32,332 nt of DNA from assembly GCA_035764045.1 (NCBI GenBank), contig DASTZX010000218.1, forward strand, positions 1-32,332, in the 5' to 3' direction. The stretch comes from JAVDCA01 sp035764045 (GTDB lineage: Bacteria > Pseudomonadota > Alphaproteobacteria > Rhizobiales > Xanthobacteraceae). Within the stretch, counting starts at the first letter, position 1; the number at the start of each line of letters is the position of its first letter. Positions 22,371-29,996 of the stretch are shown one piece after another. The notes under the pieces are model-generated. The model worked only from the letters and a program-made list of their open reading frames with translations. It was not told where the DNA came from and searched no databases. A program made the position numbers and the translations under genes.

Positions 22371-23495
22371 ATGCGAGCGGGCTTCGCGCCATGGAGCGAG
22401 CCGGGCGTTCGGCCCCTGGTCCGGTTCGAGGCGGTGAGCAAGCGTTTCGACGGCGTGGTCGCCGTGGATCGGCTCAGCCTCGACATCTACGAGCGTGAAT
22501 TCTTCGCGCTGCTCGGTCCGTCGGGCTGCGGCAAGACCACGCTGCTGCGCATGCTCGCCGGGTTCGAGATCCCCGACCAGGGCCGCATCCGCCTGGCGGG
22601 CGACGATATCGCCGGCGTGCCGCCCTATCGCCGCCCCGTCAACATGATGTTTCAGAGCTATGCTCTGTTTCCCCACCTCACGGTCGCCGGCAATATCGCG
22701 TTCGGGCTCAAGCAGGACCGGCTGCCGCGCGGCGAGATCGAGACCCGTGTCGCCGAGATGCTGGCGCTGGCGCGGCTCGAGGGCCTGGCCGGGCGAAAGC
22801 CGCATCAGCTTTCGGGCGGCCAGCGCCAGCGTGTCGCGCTCGTCCGCTCGCTGGCCAAGCGCCCGAAGGTGCTGCTCCTCGACGAGCCGCTCGCCGCGCT
22901 CGACAAGAAGCTGCGCGAGGAAACCCGGTTCGAGCTGATGGATGTGCAGGCGCGGCTCGGCACCACCTTCGTGATCGTCACCCATGACCAGGAGGAGGCG
23001 ATGACGGTCGCACACCGTATCGCCGTGATGGATCGCGGCGCGCTGGTGCAGGTCGCAACGCCGCCCGAGCTCTACGAGCATCCGAACTCGCGCTGGGTGG
23101 CGAGCTTCATCGGCGACGTCAACCTCATGGAAGGCACGGTGATCAAATCCGATGCCGGCGGGCTCGCGATCGCCGGGGAGGGGGGCCGCCGCTACCGGAT
23201 GGCAGGCGCAAGCGAAATCCTTGCCGGACAGGAGGTGTGCATCGCGCTGCGGCCCGAGAGGGTGCAGTTCGCCGCGACCGCGGCGTCTGGCGCGGTCGAG
23301 AACTGCGTCGCCGGAATTGTGCACGATATCGCCTATCTGGGCGACATCTCGTTCTACCGGGTCAGGCTCGAGGACGGCAGCGTGATGACGGCCTCGCGCA
23401 CCAACGCAAGCCGGAAGCCCGATCGCGCAATCGGGCGCGGCGACAAGGTGTGGCTCACCTGGGCGCCGGACGCGGGCGTCCTCCTCACACGATGA
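22371..23495 (+). CDS. ABC transporter ATPase (PotA/spermidine-putrescine family)
   Basis: The 374-residue protein has Walker A GPSGCGKTT, the Q-loop QSYALFPHLTV, signature LSGGQRQRVAL, Walker B VLLLDEPLAALD and switch His in IVTHDQEEAMTVAHRIAVM. The C-terminal domain after about 240 (PPELYEHPNSRWVASFIGDVNLMEG, then IALRPERVQF) is the TOBE/OB regulatory part found in PotA/FbpC-type ATPases. It powers import by the two permeases encoded next. ATG 22371 is picked for GAGGGAG just upstream. Its stop overlaps the permease start (ATGA). No periplasmic binding protein gene accompanies the cluster; the usual upstream place holds a dead hydrolase. Confidence 0.92.
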   Translation: MRAGFAPWSEPGVRPLVRFEAVSKRFDGVVAVDRLSLDIYEREFFALLGPSGCGKTTLLRMLAGFEIPDQGRIRLAGDDIAGVPPYRRPVNMMFQSYALFPHLTVAGNIAFGLKQDRLPRGEIETRVAEMLALARLEGLAGRKPHQLSGGQRQRVALVRSLAKRPKVLLLDEPLAALDKKLREETRFELMDVQARLGTTFVIVTHDQEEAMTVAHRIAVMDRGALVQVATPPELYEHPNSRWVASFIGDVNLMEGTVIKSDAGGLAIAGEGGRRYRMAGASEILAGQEVCIALRPERVQFAATAASGAVENCVAGIVHDIAYLGDISFYRVRLEDGSVMTASRTNASRKPDRAIGRGDKVWLTWAPDAGVLLTR

Positions 23496-24439
23496 GCGGA
23501 GAGATGAGGACCGCCGACAAGGGCAACCGCAGGATCGGGCGAGGACGCTGGGGCGCGCGGCTCGTCGTCGGCGTGCCCTATGTCTGGCTCGCGGTGTTCT
23601 TCCTCGTTCCCTTTCTCATCGTCCTCAAGATCAGCCTGTCACAGACCGCGCTCGCGCTGCCGCCCTATGTGCCGGTGCTCGATGTCTCGGCGGGATGGCA
23701 GGGCTTCAAAGCCTTCATCGCCGGGCTCGGCTTCGACAACTTCGCATCTCTCTTCGCCGACCGGATCTATGCGCTCTCGTATCTCAAGAGCCTGGAGGTC
23801 GCCGCCGTCTCGACTGCCATCCTGCTGCTGATCGGCTATCCGCTGGCTTACGCCATGGCGCGCGCGCCGGGGAGACTCCAGTCGGTGCTCGTGATGCTGG
23901 TGATCCTGCCGTTCTGGACGTCGTTCCTGATCCGCGTCTATGCGTGGATCAACATCCTGCAGACGGACGGCCTGCTCAACCGCGCTTTGCAGGCGCTTGG
24001 TCTCACTGACGCACCGATCGTCTGGCTCGCGAGCGACACCGCTATCTACATCGGGGTCGTCTACTCCTACCTGCCGTTCATGGTGCTGCCGCTCTATGCG
24101 AGCTTGGAGAAGATGGACCAGAGCCTGCTCGAGGCCGCGGCCGACCTCGGCGCGCCGCGCTGGAAGGCGTTCTGGCTCGTGACCGTGCCGCTCTCGGCGC
24201 CCGGCATCGCCGCCGGCGTCCTGCTGTGCTTCGTTCCGATCGTCGGCGAGTTCGTCATTCCCGATCTGCTCGGCGGATCGGACACGCTGATGATCGGCCA
24301 GACCCTGTGGACCGAATTCTTCTCCAACAAGGATTGGCCGGTCGCTTCGGCCATCGCCGTCGTGCTGCTCTGCCTGCTGGTGGTGCCGATGGCGGTCTAC
24401 CAGCACCTGCAGATGAAAACGGCCGACCGCGGGAGCTGA
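23492..24439 (+). CDS. ABC transporter permease (PotB family)
   Basis: The 315-residue inner-membrane protein has six helices, beginning WGARLVVGVPYVWLAVFFLVPFLIVLKISL. The EAA-type cytoplasmic loop EAAADLGAPRWKAFWLVTVPLSAPGIAAGVLL, which docks on the ATPase, is clear, as is the family motif VIPDLLGGSDTLMIGQ. The start overlaps the ATPase stop at ATGA, so they are coupled. PotB-type permeases transport polyamines or related cationic compounds; the actual ligand is undefined because no binding protein is present. The 59-bp stretch after the stop, before the next permease, carries a short palindrome CGATC-ca-GATCG of uncertain meaning. Confidence 0.92.
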   Translation: MSGEMRTADKGNRRIGRGRWGARLVVGVPYVWLAVFFLVPFLIVLKISLSQTALALPPYVPVLDVSAGWQGFKAFIAGLGFDNFASLFADRIYALSYLKSLEVAAVSTAILLLIGYPLAYAMARAPGRLQSVLVMLVILPFWTSFLIRVYAWINILQTDGLLNRALQALGLTDAPIVWLASDTAIYIGVVYSYLPFMVLPLYASLEKMDQSLLEAAADLGAPRWKAFWLVTVPLSAPGIAAGVLLCFVPIVGEFVIPDLLGGSDTLMIGQTLWTEFFSNKDWPVASAIAVVLLCLLVVPMAVYQHLQMKTADRGS

Positions 24440-24498
24440 GCGTGAAGGCGAAACGTGAGTGCCGATTTTCGATCCAGATCGAGCGCAAAGGGTAAGCG

Positions 24499-25308
24499 AT
24501 GCGGCGTGGCCTCTCGGCTTTCAACCTGACTTCGCTCGCGCTCGGGCTTGCCTTCCTGTACCTGCCGATCGCGATCCTGGTGATCTACTCGTTCAATGCC
24601 TCACGGCTCGTCACGGTGTGGGGCGGATGGTCGATCCGCTGGTACGTGGCGCTGCTCGATGACATCGCCATCCGCCAGGCGGCGGCGGCCTCGTTCGCGA
24701 TTGCGACCGCCTCGGCGGCGGCCGCCACCGTGCTCGGTACCCTCGCGGCCATCGCGCTCACCCGGTTCGGCCGCTTTCGCGGCCGCCTCGGCTTTTCGGC
24801 CATGGTCTACGCGCCGCTCGTCATGCCCGAGGTGATCACCGGGCTCTCGCTGCTGCTGATGTTCGTCGCAGCCGGAATCGACCGCGGCTTCCTCACCGTG
24901 ACGGCTGCGCACACCACCCTGACCATGTGCTTCGTCACGGTGGTGGTGCAGTCGCGGCTTGCCACATTCGACCGCAGCCTGGAAGAAGCCGCGATGGATC
25001 TCGGCTGTCCGCCGGCGCGCACCTTCCTCACGGTGACGCTGCCGCTGATCGCGCCCGCGGTGGTGGCCGGCTTCCTGCTCGCCTTCTCGCTCTCGCTCGA
25101 CGATCTGGTGATAGCGAGCTTCACCACCGGCCCGGGCGCGACAACGCTGCCGATGCGCATCTATTCCGAGGTGCGGCTGGGCGTGAAGCCGGAAATCAAC
25201 GCGATCTCCGCCATCCTGGTGGGCGTCGTGGCGCTCGCACTCTTTGTCGCCGCCTGGATCAACCGGCGCGCCGGGCGGACCGAGGTCCTCGATCTGCCGG
25301 CGAAATGA
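24499..25308 (+). CDS. ABC transporter permease (PotC family)
   Basis: The 269-residue inner-membrane protein starts with a hydrophobic helix (LALGLAFLYLPIAILVIYSFNASR) followed by the WGGWSIRWYVALLDD segment typical of PotC. The EAA loop is EEAAMDLGCPPARTFLTVTLPLIAPAVVAGFLLAF, then SLSLDDLVIASFTTGPGATTLPMRIYSEVRLGVKPEINAISAILV, a strong PotC/YdcV signature. It pairs with the PotB-like protein as a heterodimeric channel. The ATG has AAGGG a few bases before it. It ends 30 bp from the convergent AsmA gene with no recognisable terminator. Confidence 0.92.
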   Translation: MRRGLSAFNLTSLALGLAFLYLPIAILVIYSFNASRLVTVWGGWSIRWYVALLDDIAIRQAAAASFAIATASAAAATVLGTLAAIALTRFGRFRGRLGFSAMVYAPLVMPEVITGLSLLLMFVAAGIDRGFLTVTAAHTTLTMCFVTVVVQSRLATFDRSLEEAAMDLGCPPARTFLTVTLPLIAPAVVAGFLLAFSLSLDDLVIASFTTGPGATTLPMRIYSEVRLGVKPEINAISAILVGVVALALFVAAWINRRAGRTEVLDLPAK

Positions 25309-25337
25309 CGGACGACAAAGAGCTGCTCGCTCGTCCC

Positions 25338-27260
25338 TTATTGACCGGGCGGCGTAGCGGCGGCGGTCGGAGACGGCGGCGCGGCGGGACGCGGCCCGGT
25401 GATCCGATCGATGACCGAGCGCACCGCATCGCGGGTCTTGCTGTCACGCACCGCCCGCAACAGCGGCGCGGCGGCGCCGGAACGCTGGATCAGGCTCGCC
25501 GGGTCGGGCAGCGGAAACGCGCCGTCCCAGGGTCCGTTCACGATGAAAGGCAGCGCGAAGGCGACGTCATCGGGTCCATTGAGCAGGCTCGCCGTGCCCT
25601 TGAGGTCGAGATCGCGCGACGGGATCGAGGCGCTGCCGCCGAGCGTGATGCGGACGGCCGATCCGTCGACGGTCGCCTCTTCCACGTTGACGGCGCCGTT
25701 CTCGACCTTGAGCACGACATTGAGCTTGTCGTACGGCGTGCGTCCATTCCGGTAGTCATTGCCCGAGAGCGGGCGGCGCTCGAGCCGGCGAAGCACCTGC
25801 TCGACATTGATGCCGACCAGCGCGCCCCGCTGGGAGGCGAGCGACACGGTTCCGGACAGGCTTCGGGTCAGGCCGAGCACGCTCGCGCCGGACCCCTCCA
25901 GCGCGACCGTCATGGTGCCCTTGCCCTCGACATGATGCAGCCCGAACAGCTCGCCGAGGCCGGTGTCGAGATCGACGTCGGTGAACTGCATGTCCGATTT
26001 GACCTCGGCGCCGGCGGCCGATTTGGCGAGCGCCAGCGAGCCCGTGATCCGCCCGTTGAAGGCCTGGGATTCGCCGACCGTGACTGCGAGCTTGCCGTCG
26101 CGCAGGCTTGCGGCGATCGCCGTGCGTCCGACCTGCAGCCGGCCGATGCGCACTTTCGCGGCCGACAGGCGCAGGTCGATGCCGAAACCGGTCAGGCCAT
26201 CCAGCCCGAACGGCACCTGGTCCCACTCGCGGGCATTCGCGGTCCACAGCCGGACGGTCGAGAGATAGGGGGTCAGGTCGAGGCCGTCGGCTGCGAGCGT
26301 GCCCTGCCAGGTGCGCAGCCCGTTGGCGGCGTAGGTCAGCACGCCTTCGGCCGCGTTGCCGTCGAGCTCGACATTGACGCCGGACAGCGCAATCGCGCTG
26401 CCGACCATCTTGGCCTGTCCCTTCAGGCTGAAGCGCCCGAAACCGCCGCCGGGCAGCGGCGTGTCGCCGGTCCAGCGCAATGCGTCGCGCAAGGAGGCGG
26501 CCTCCGCCGACAGCGTACCGTCCACCTTGAGGGTCGGCGTGTCGCTCATGACCCCTTCGAACACGAGCTTGAGCGGCGCCCCGCTCAGCTTGAGCTTGAG
26601 ACCCGAGCTGTCGCCGCTGAGCGCGGCGAGGAAATCGCTGATGGCGATGCTGGCCTCGACCGGCTCGTTGCGCCACCGGAACGTGCCGGCGGCCCCGAAG
26701 GTGCGCGAGATCGCGGGCCACGCCAACGAGAGATCGACGTCGGTGAGATTTTCCACCAGCTCATGTCCGGCGTCGCGCACCGTGATGGCGCCGTTCTCGA
26801 TGCGGATCTCGGTGAACGCGCCGCTCCGCTCGACCGGCGCGAGCGCGTGCGCCAGCGAGGCGAGGAGCGGGGACCAGTTGGTCCGGCCGTCGGTCGCGAC
26901 GTCGACTGAAATGTGCGGATGGTCGAGCGCGATGCTGGCGATTTCGATGCGCCCGAGCAGGAGCGGCAGGAAACGCAGATGCGCGATCAGCCGGTCGGCC
27001 GCGAGCGGCGGCGCCTGCGTGCCGGCGTCGCCGAGCACGACGTCGGCGAGACGCACGGTCCCGGACGGAAACAGGCTGACGTCGACCGGGCCGCGCAGCA
27101 CGGGGTCGAGCCCGGTGACCGCCCGGATCTGCGCCTTGACGGCGTCGCGGGCGGCATCGGCCGAGACCAGGAATGAGGCCGCCGACAACACCGCAATACC
27201 GGCCGCGATCACGAGGCCGACGCCGATGACGAGACGCTTCAAGCCAGTGGCCGCGGTCAC
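25338..27260 (-). CDS. AsmA-family protein
   Basis: The 640-residue protein has one N-terminal transmembrane anchor (about residues 8-31, RLVIGVGLVIAAGIAVLSAASFLV) and a long periplasmic part. The first region, with VKAQIRAVTGLDPVLRGPVDVSLFPSGTVRLADVVLGD, is the AsmA N-terminal repeat. The second, with GLGELFGLHHVEGKGTMTVALEGSGASVLGLTRSLSGTVSL and GALVGINVEQVLRRLERR, is the AsmA C-terminal domain. Such proteins span the periplasm and affect outer-membrane lipid composition; specific cargo is unknown. The C-terminus is Pro/Ala-rich. The start is GTG at 27260, directly before the anchor helix. The 267 bp before it, back to scoB, show nothing I can support. Confidence 0.88.
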   Translation of the reverse strand: MTAATGLKRLVIGVGLVIAAGIAVLSAASFLVSADAARDAVKAQIRAVTGLDPVLRGPVDVSLFPSGTVRLADVVLGDAGTQAPPLAADRLIAHLRFLPLLLGRIEIASIALDHPHISVDVATDGRTNWSPLLASLAHALAPVERSGAFTEIRIENGAITVRDAGHELVENLTDVDLSLAWPAISRTFGAAGTFRWRNEPVEASIAISDFLAALSGDSSGLKLKLSGAPLKLVFEGVMSDTPTLKVDGTLSAEAASLRDALRWTGDTPLPGGGFGRFSLKGQAKMVGSAIALSGVNVELDGNAAEGVLTYAANGLRTWQGTLAADGLDLTPYLSTVRLWTANAREWDQVPFGLDGLTGFGIDLRLSAAKVRIGRLQVGRTAIAASLRDGKLAVTVGESQAFNGRITGSLALAKSAAGAEVKSDMQFTDVDLDTGLGELFGLHHVEGKGTMTVALEGSGASVLGLTRSLSGTVSLASQRGALVGINVEQVLRRLERRPLSGNDYRNGRTPYDKLNVVLKVENGAVNVEEATVDGSAVRITLGGSASIPSRDLDLKGTASLLNGPDDVAFALPFIVNGPWDGAFPLPDPASLIQRSGAAAPLLRAVRDSKTRDAVRSVIDRITGPRPAAPPSPTAAATPPGQ

Positions 27261-27527
27261 CGTTGGCAGTCCAGTCCTTCGAGGAAAGGGCGGGCGGAAC
27301 TATAGCGCATTACCGGCGAAGTGTATGCGATTCGCCACAAGCGGAGATGCGCCATGCGTTGCGCCGCGAGTGCGGCGGGCAATTTACGCACTGTTGTGTC
27401 GCTTTTGGGGCCGTGACCGAGGGGAAGGCGTTCGGCCGCATGCCCGGCCGGGGTGTTGGCCGCCGGGCTTCACGCTGCAGCCGCGGATCGCCATCGGCGC
27501 CGCGGCGGGCCCGCTAGTTCAGGCCGG

Positions 27528-28178
27528 CTATTTCAGGGCTTTGGCGACCGAGTAGCTCGCCTCGGTCTTGCGCTTGATGTCATCGAGCGTCACGCCCGGC
27601 GCAAGCTCGGTCAGGGTCATCCCGCCCCCGCCCTTGCGGTCGATCGTGAACACGGCGAGATCGGTGATCACCATGTCGACCACGCCGGCCCCGGTGAGCG
27701 GCAGGGTGCATTTGTGCAGCAGCTTGGGCTCGTCCTTGGCGGTGTGCTCCATGATCACGACCACCTTCTTGACGCCGGCCACCAGGTCCATGGCGCCGCC
27801 CATGCCCTTGACCATCTTGCCCGGGATCATCCAGTTGGCGAGATCGCCGTTCTCGGCCACCTGCATCGCGCCGAGCAGCGCGAGATCGATGTGGCCGCCC
27901 CGGATCATGGCGAACGAGTCGGCCGATGAGAAATAGCTGGTGGTCGGGATTTCCGTGACCGTCTGCTTGCCGGCATTGATCAGGTCGGGATCCTCCTCGC
28001 CCTCGTACGGAAAGGGGCCGAAGCCGAGCATGCCGTTCTCGCTCTGCAGCTGCACGCTCATCCCGGCCGGGATGTAGTTCGACACCAGAGTCGGGATGCC
28101 GATGCCGAGGTTGACGTAGAAGCCGTCGCGCAGCTCCTTTGCGGCCCGTGCGGCCATTTGCTCGCGGGTCCAGGGCAT
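27528..28178 (-). CDS. scoB: 3-oxoacid CoA-transferase, subunit B
   Basis: The 216-residue beta subunit carries the catalytic glutamate, E47, in QLQSENGMLG. Also typical are GFYVNLGIGIPTLVSNYIP near the N-terminus and LADLANWMIPGK-like, GMGGAMDLVAGVKKVVVIMEHT and CTLPLTG motifs. With ScoA it transfers CoA from succinyl-CoA to acetoacetate or related 3-oxoacids, allowing ketone-body and polyhydroxybutyrate-derived carbon to enter acetyl-CoA. A full AGGAGGT ribosome site (28186-28192) lies within the last codons of scoA, so translation is coupled; the gap between the genes is 3 bp. Confidence 0.93.
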   Translation of the reverse strand: MPWTREQMAARAAKELRDGFYVNLGIGIPTLVSNYIPAGMSVQLQSENGMLGFGPFPYEGEEDPDLINAGKQTVTEIPTTSYFSSADSFAMIRGGHIDLALLGAMQVAENGDLANWMIPGKMVKGMGGAMDLVAGVKKVVVIMEHTAKDEPKLLHKCTLPLTGAGVVDMVITDLAVFTIDRKGGGGMTLTELAPGVTLDDIKRKTEASYSVAKALK

Positions 28179-28181
28179 GGG

Positions 28182-28910
28182 CTAGACCTCCTGTCCGGTT
28201 CCGGCTGCAGCAGCGCGCTTGCGCACGGTGCGCTGCTCGATGTGCTTCTTGGCCTGGGGCACGTGGATGAGGCGCTGCACGTAGACACCCGGCGTGACGA
28301 TGCGGTCCGGATCGATCTGTCCGGGCTCGAACAGATGCTCGACTTCCGCAACCGTGACCTTGCCGGCAGTCGCCATGATCGGATTGAAGTTGCGCGCCGT
28401 CTTCCGATACACGAGGTTGCCCTCGGTATCGCCCTGCCAGGCGTGCACGATCGACAGGTCCGCGACCAGGCCGCGCTCCATGATGAAGCGCTCGCCCTCG
28501 AACACCCGCTCTTCCTTGCCCTTGGCGATTTCGGTCCCGGCCCCAGTGCGGGTGAAGAAGGCCGGAATGCCGGCGCCGCCGGCGCGGATGCGCTCGGCGA
28601 GCGTGCCCTGCGGATTGAATTCGATCTCGAGCTCGCCGGCCAGGAACTGCTGGGCGAAGGTCTTGTTCTCGCCGACATAGGACGAGATCATCTTCTTGAC
28701 CTGGCGCGTGTCCAACAGGAGGCCGAGGCCGACGCCGTCGACGCCGGCATTGTTGGAGATGACCGTCAGGTTCTTGACGCCGGACTCGCGGATCGCCTCG
28801 ATCAGCGTCTCCGGGATGCCGCACAGCCCGAAGCCGCCGGCCATGATCACCATGCCGTCCTTCAACAGGCCGGCGAGCGCCGTTTTCGCGTCGGGATGGA
28901 GTTTTTTCAT
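28182..28910 (-). CDS. scoA: 3-oxoacid CoA-transferase, subunit A
   Basis: The 242-residue alpha subunit has the family motifs VIMAGGFGLCGIPETLIEAI (CoA-binding glycine-rich stretch), VISNNAGVDGVGLGLLL, VGENKTFAQQFLAGELEIEFNPQGTLAERIRAGGAGIPAFFTRTGAGT and RKTARNFNPIMATAG. It is first in the scoAB operon on the minus strand. The first codon at 28910 has GGAG eight to eleven bases upstream. Its C-terminus is a short basic tail (KKHIEQRTVRKRAAAAG). A pcaI/pcaJ (3-oxoadipate) role is the main alternative, but the sequence pattern is closer to ScoA. Confidence 0.92.
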   Translation of the reverse strand: MKKLHPDAKTALAGLLKDGMVIMAGGFGLCGIPETLIEAIRESGVKNLTVISNNAGVDGVGLGLLLDTRQVKKMISSYVGENKTFAQQFLAGELEIEFNPQGTLAERIRAGGAGIPAFFTRTGAGTEIAKGKEERVFEGERFIMERGLVADLSIVHAWQGDTEGNLVYRKTARNFNPIMATAGKVTVAEVEHLFEPGQIDPDRIVTPGVYVQRLIHVPQAKKHIEQRTVRKRAAAAGTGQEV

Positions 28911-29048
28911 GCGGGCTCCGCGCCAGGGCGATGCGTTCCGGGAAGGTGCAACTCTCTAGCCAGGGGGCGCGGGCCGATCAAGGGTATCGGGCGCGGCTGG
29001 GGCCCGGCGTCGCAGCCGGCGATCATCCGACCGGCGTGCGGGACGCCG

Positions 29049-29864
29049 TTATGGGGTGCGAAGGGCGTTCAATGAGAGCGGCGCCAGCGCCTGCGCGGGA
29101 TCGATCAGGAGCGCCGGCAGCGCGGCGAGGCGGCGCGGGCGGGCCTGGGCGATCTCCGCGATCATCTTGTTGATGATCGCCTGGCCGAAGGAGTTGAAAT
29201 CCTGCGCCACCATGACGAACGCGCCCGGACCGCCCATCACGTTGTCCTGGTAGTATTTGTCGAGCCCGCCCGGAGGATTGGTGTGCTCCGCATTCCACGA
29301 CAGCGGGCGCTCGCTCAGGATCACCAGGCCGTTGATGGTCACGCCCTTGGCGACAACTTCGTCGCGGGCGAGCCTGACGTCCTTTCCCGCATTGTTGGTC
29401 CCGTCGCCCGACACGTCGATCGTTCGGCGCGGGGCCTCGAACGGGGCGCTTTCGAGCTGGGCCATGGCGAACTCGATGGCGCCGCTGATCGAGGTGCGGT
29501 CGGCGAAAGAGCGCGGCGCCTCGACCAACTGGCTTGCGAACTGCTGCGCGCTTGCGGTGTCGGAGATCGCGGTCCAGCCGATCACCACCTTCTGGGCGCC
29601 GATCCCCGACCACTCGACGAAGCAGATCGCGATGCGATGATGGGGGCCTGAGCGGACCGCATCGAGCACGCGCGGGTTCGTGATCGCCGTCGCATAGCCG
29701 TCGCGCTGAAGCTGGAACTTCTGCTGGTCGACGCTGCGCGACACGTCTGCCGCGAACACCAGCAGCAGATCGACCGGCTCCGCCGCCGATGCCGCCGCAA
29801 GCGTCATCGCAGCCATGACTGCGGTCGCCGCAAGCCGGATCACGGATCGGATCGTTCGCCTCAT
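29049..29864 (-). CDS. Exported DUF1194 (VWA-like) protein
   Basis: The 271-residue protein has a Sec signal (MRRTIRSVIRLAATAVMAAM to ASAA, cut about residue 28). The mature part starts with VDLLLVFAADVSRSVDQQKF: DVSRS (40-44) is the DxSxS metal-site motif of von Willebrand factor A domains, with the third element SGDGTNNAG (about 150 residues later) holding the Asp and DRTSIS a likely Thr. DUF1194 family members have this VWA-like architecture, but their function is unknown. ATG 29864 is used rather than an in-frame upstream start, as it directly precedes the signal. The gene stands alone between scoA and the kinase, all on the minus strand. Confidence 0.85.
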   Translation of the reverse strand: MRRTIRSVIRLAATAVMAAMTLAAASAAEPVDLLLVFAADVSRSVDQQKFQLQRDGYATAITNPRVLDAVRSGPHHRIAICFVEWSGIGAQKVVIGWTAISDTASAQQFASQLVEAPRSFADRTSISGAIEFAMAQLESAPFEAPRRTIDVSGDGTNNAGKDVRLARDEVVAKGVTINGLVILSERPLSWNAEHTNPPGGLDKYYQDNVMGGPGAFVMVAQDFNSFGQAIINKMIAEIAQARPRRLAALPALLIDPAQALAPLSLNALRTP

Positions 29865-29996
29865 GCTGGCCTCGCGCCGATGGCCCCGTTGCATGCCCGC
29901 AAGCCTAGCGCATTTTTTTCACGCCGCATAACCGCGCAGGGGCTGCCGGCGCGGAAAAATTCCATAAAAAAATCGATCGCCGTTCTGCCGCGCCGT

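Noticed and set aside
21987..23324. A long minus-strand frame opposite the ABC ATPase
   Set aside because: Only its end carries hydrolase-like sequence (called as a pseudogene); the rest is antisense to the ATPase with no protein signature.
25338..27260. A long plus-strand open frame within 24927-26909, antisense to the AsmA gene
   Set aside because: The minus-strand AsmA frame has the anchor helix, domain motifs and length; the antisense frame is low-complexity Arg/Gly/Glu.
27263..27517. Possible small gene in the 267-bp gap between AsmA and scoB
   Set aside because: An 84-codon frame is open, but it has no ribosome site or motif, and high GC makes such frames common.
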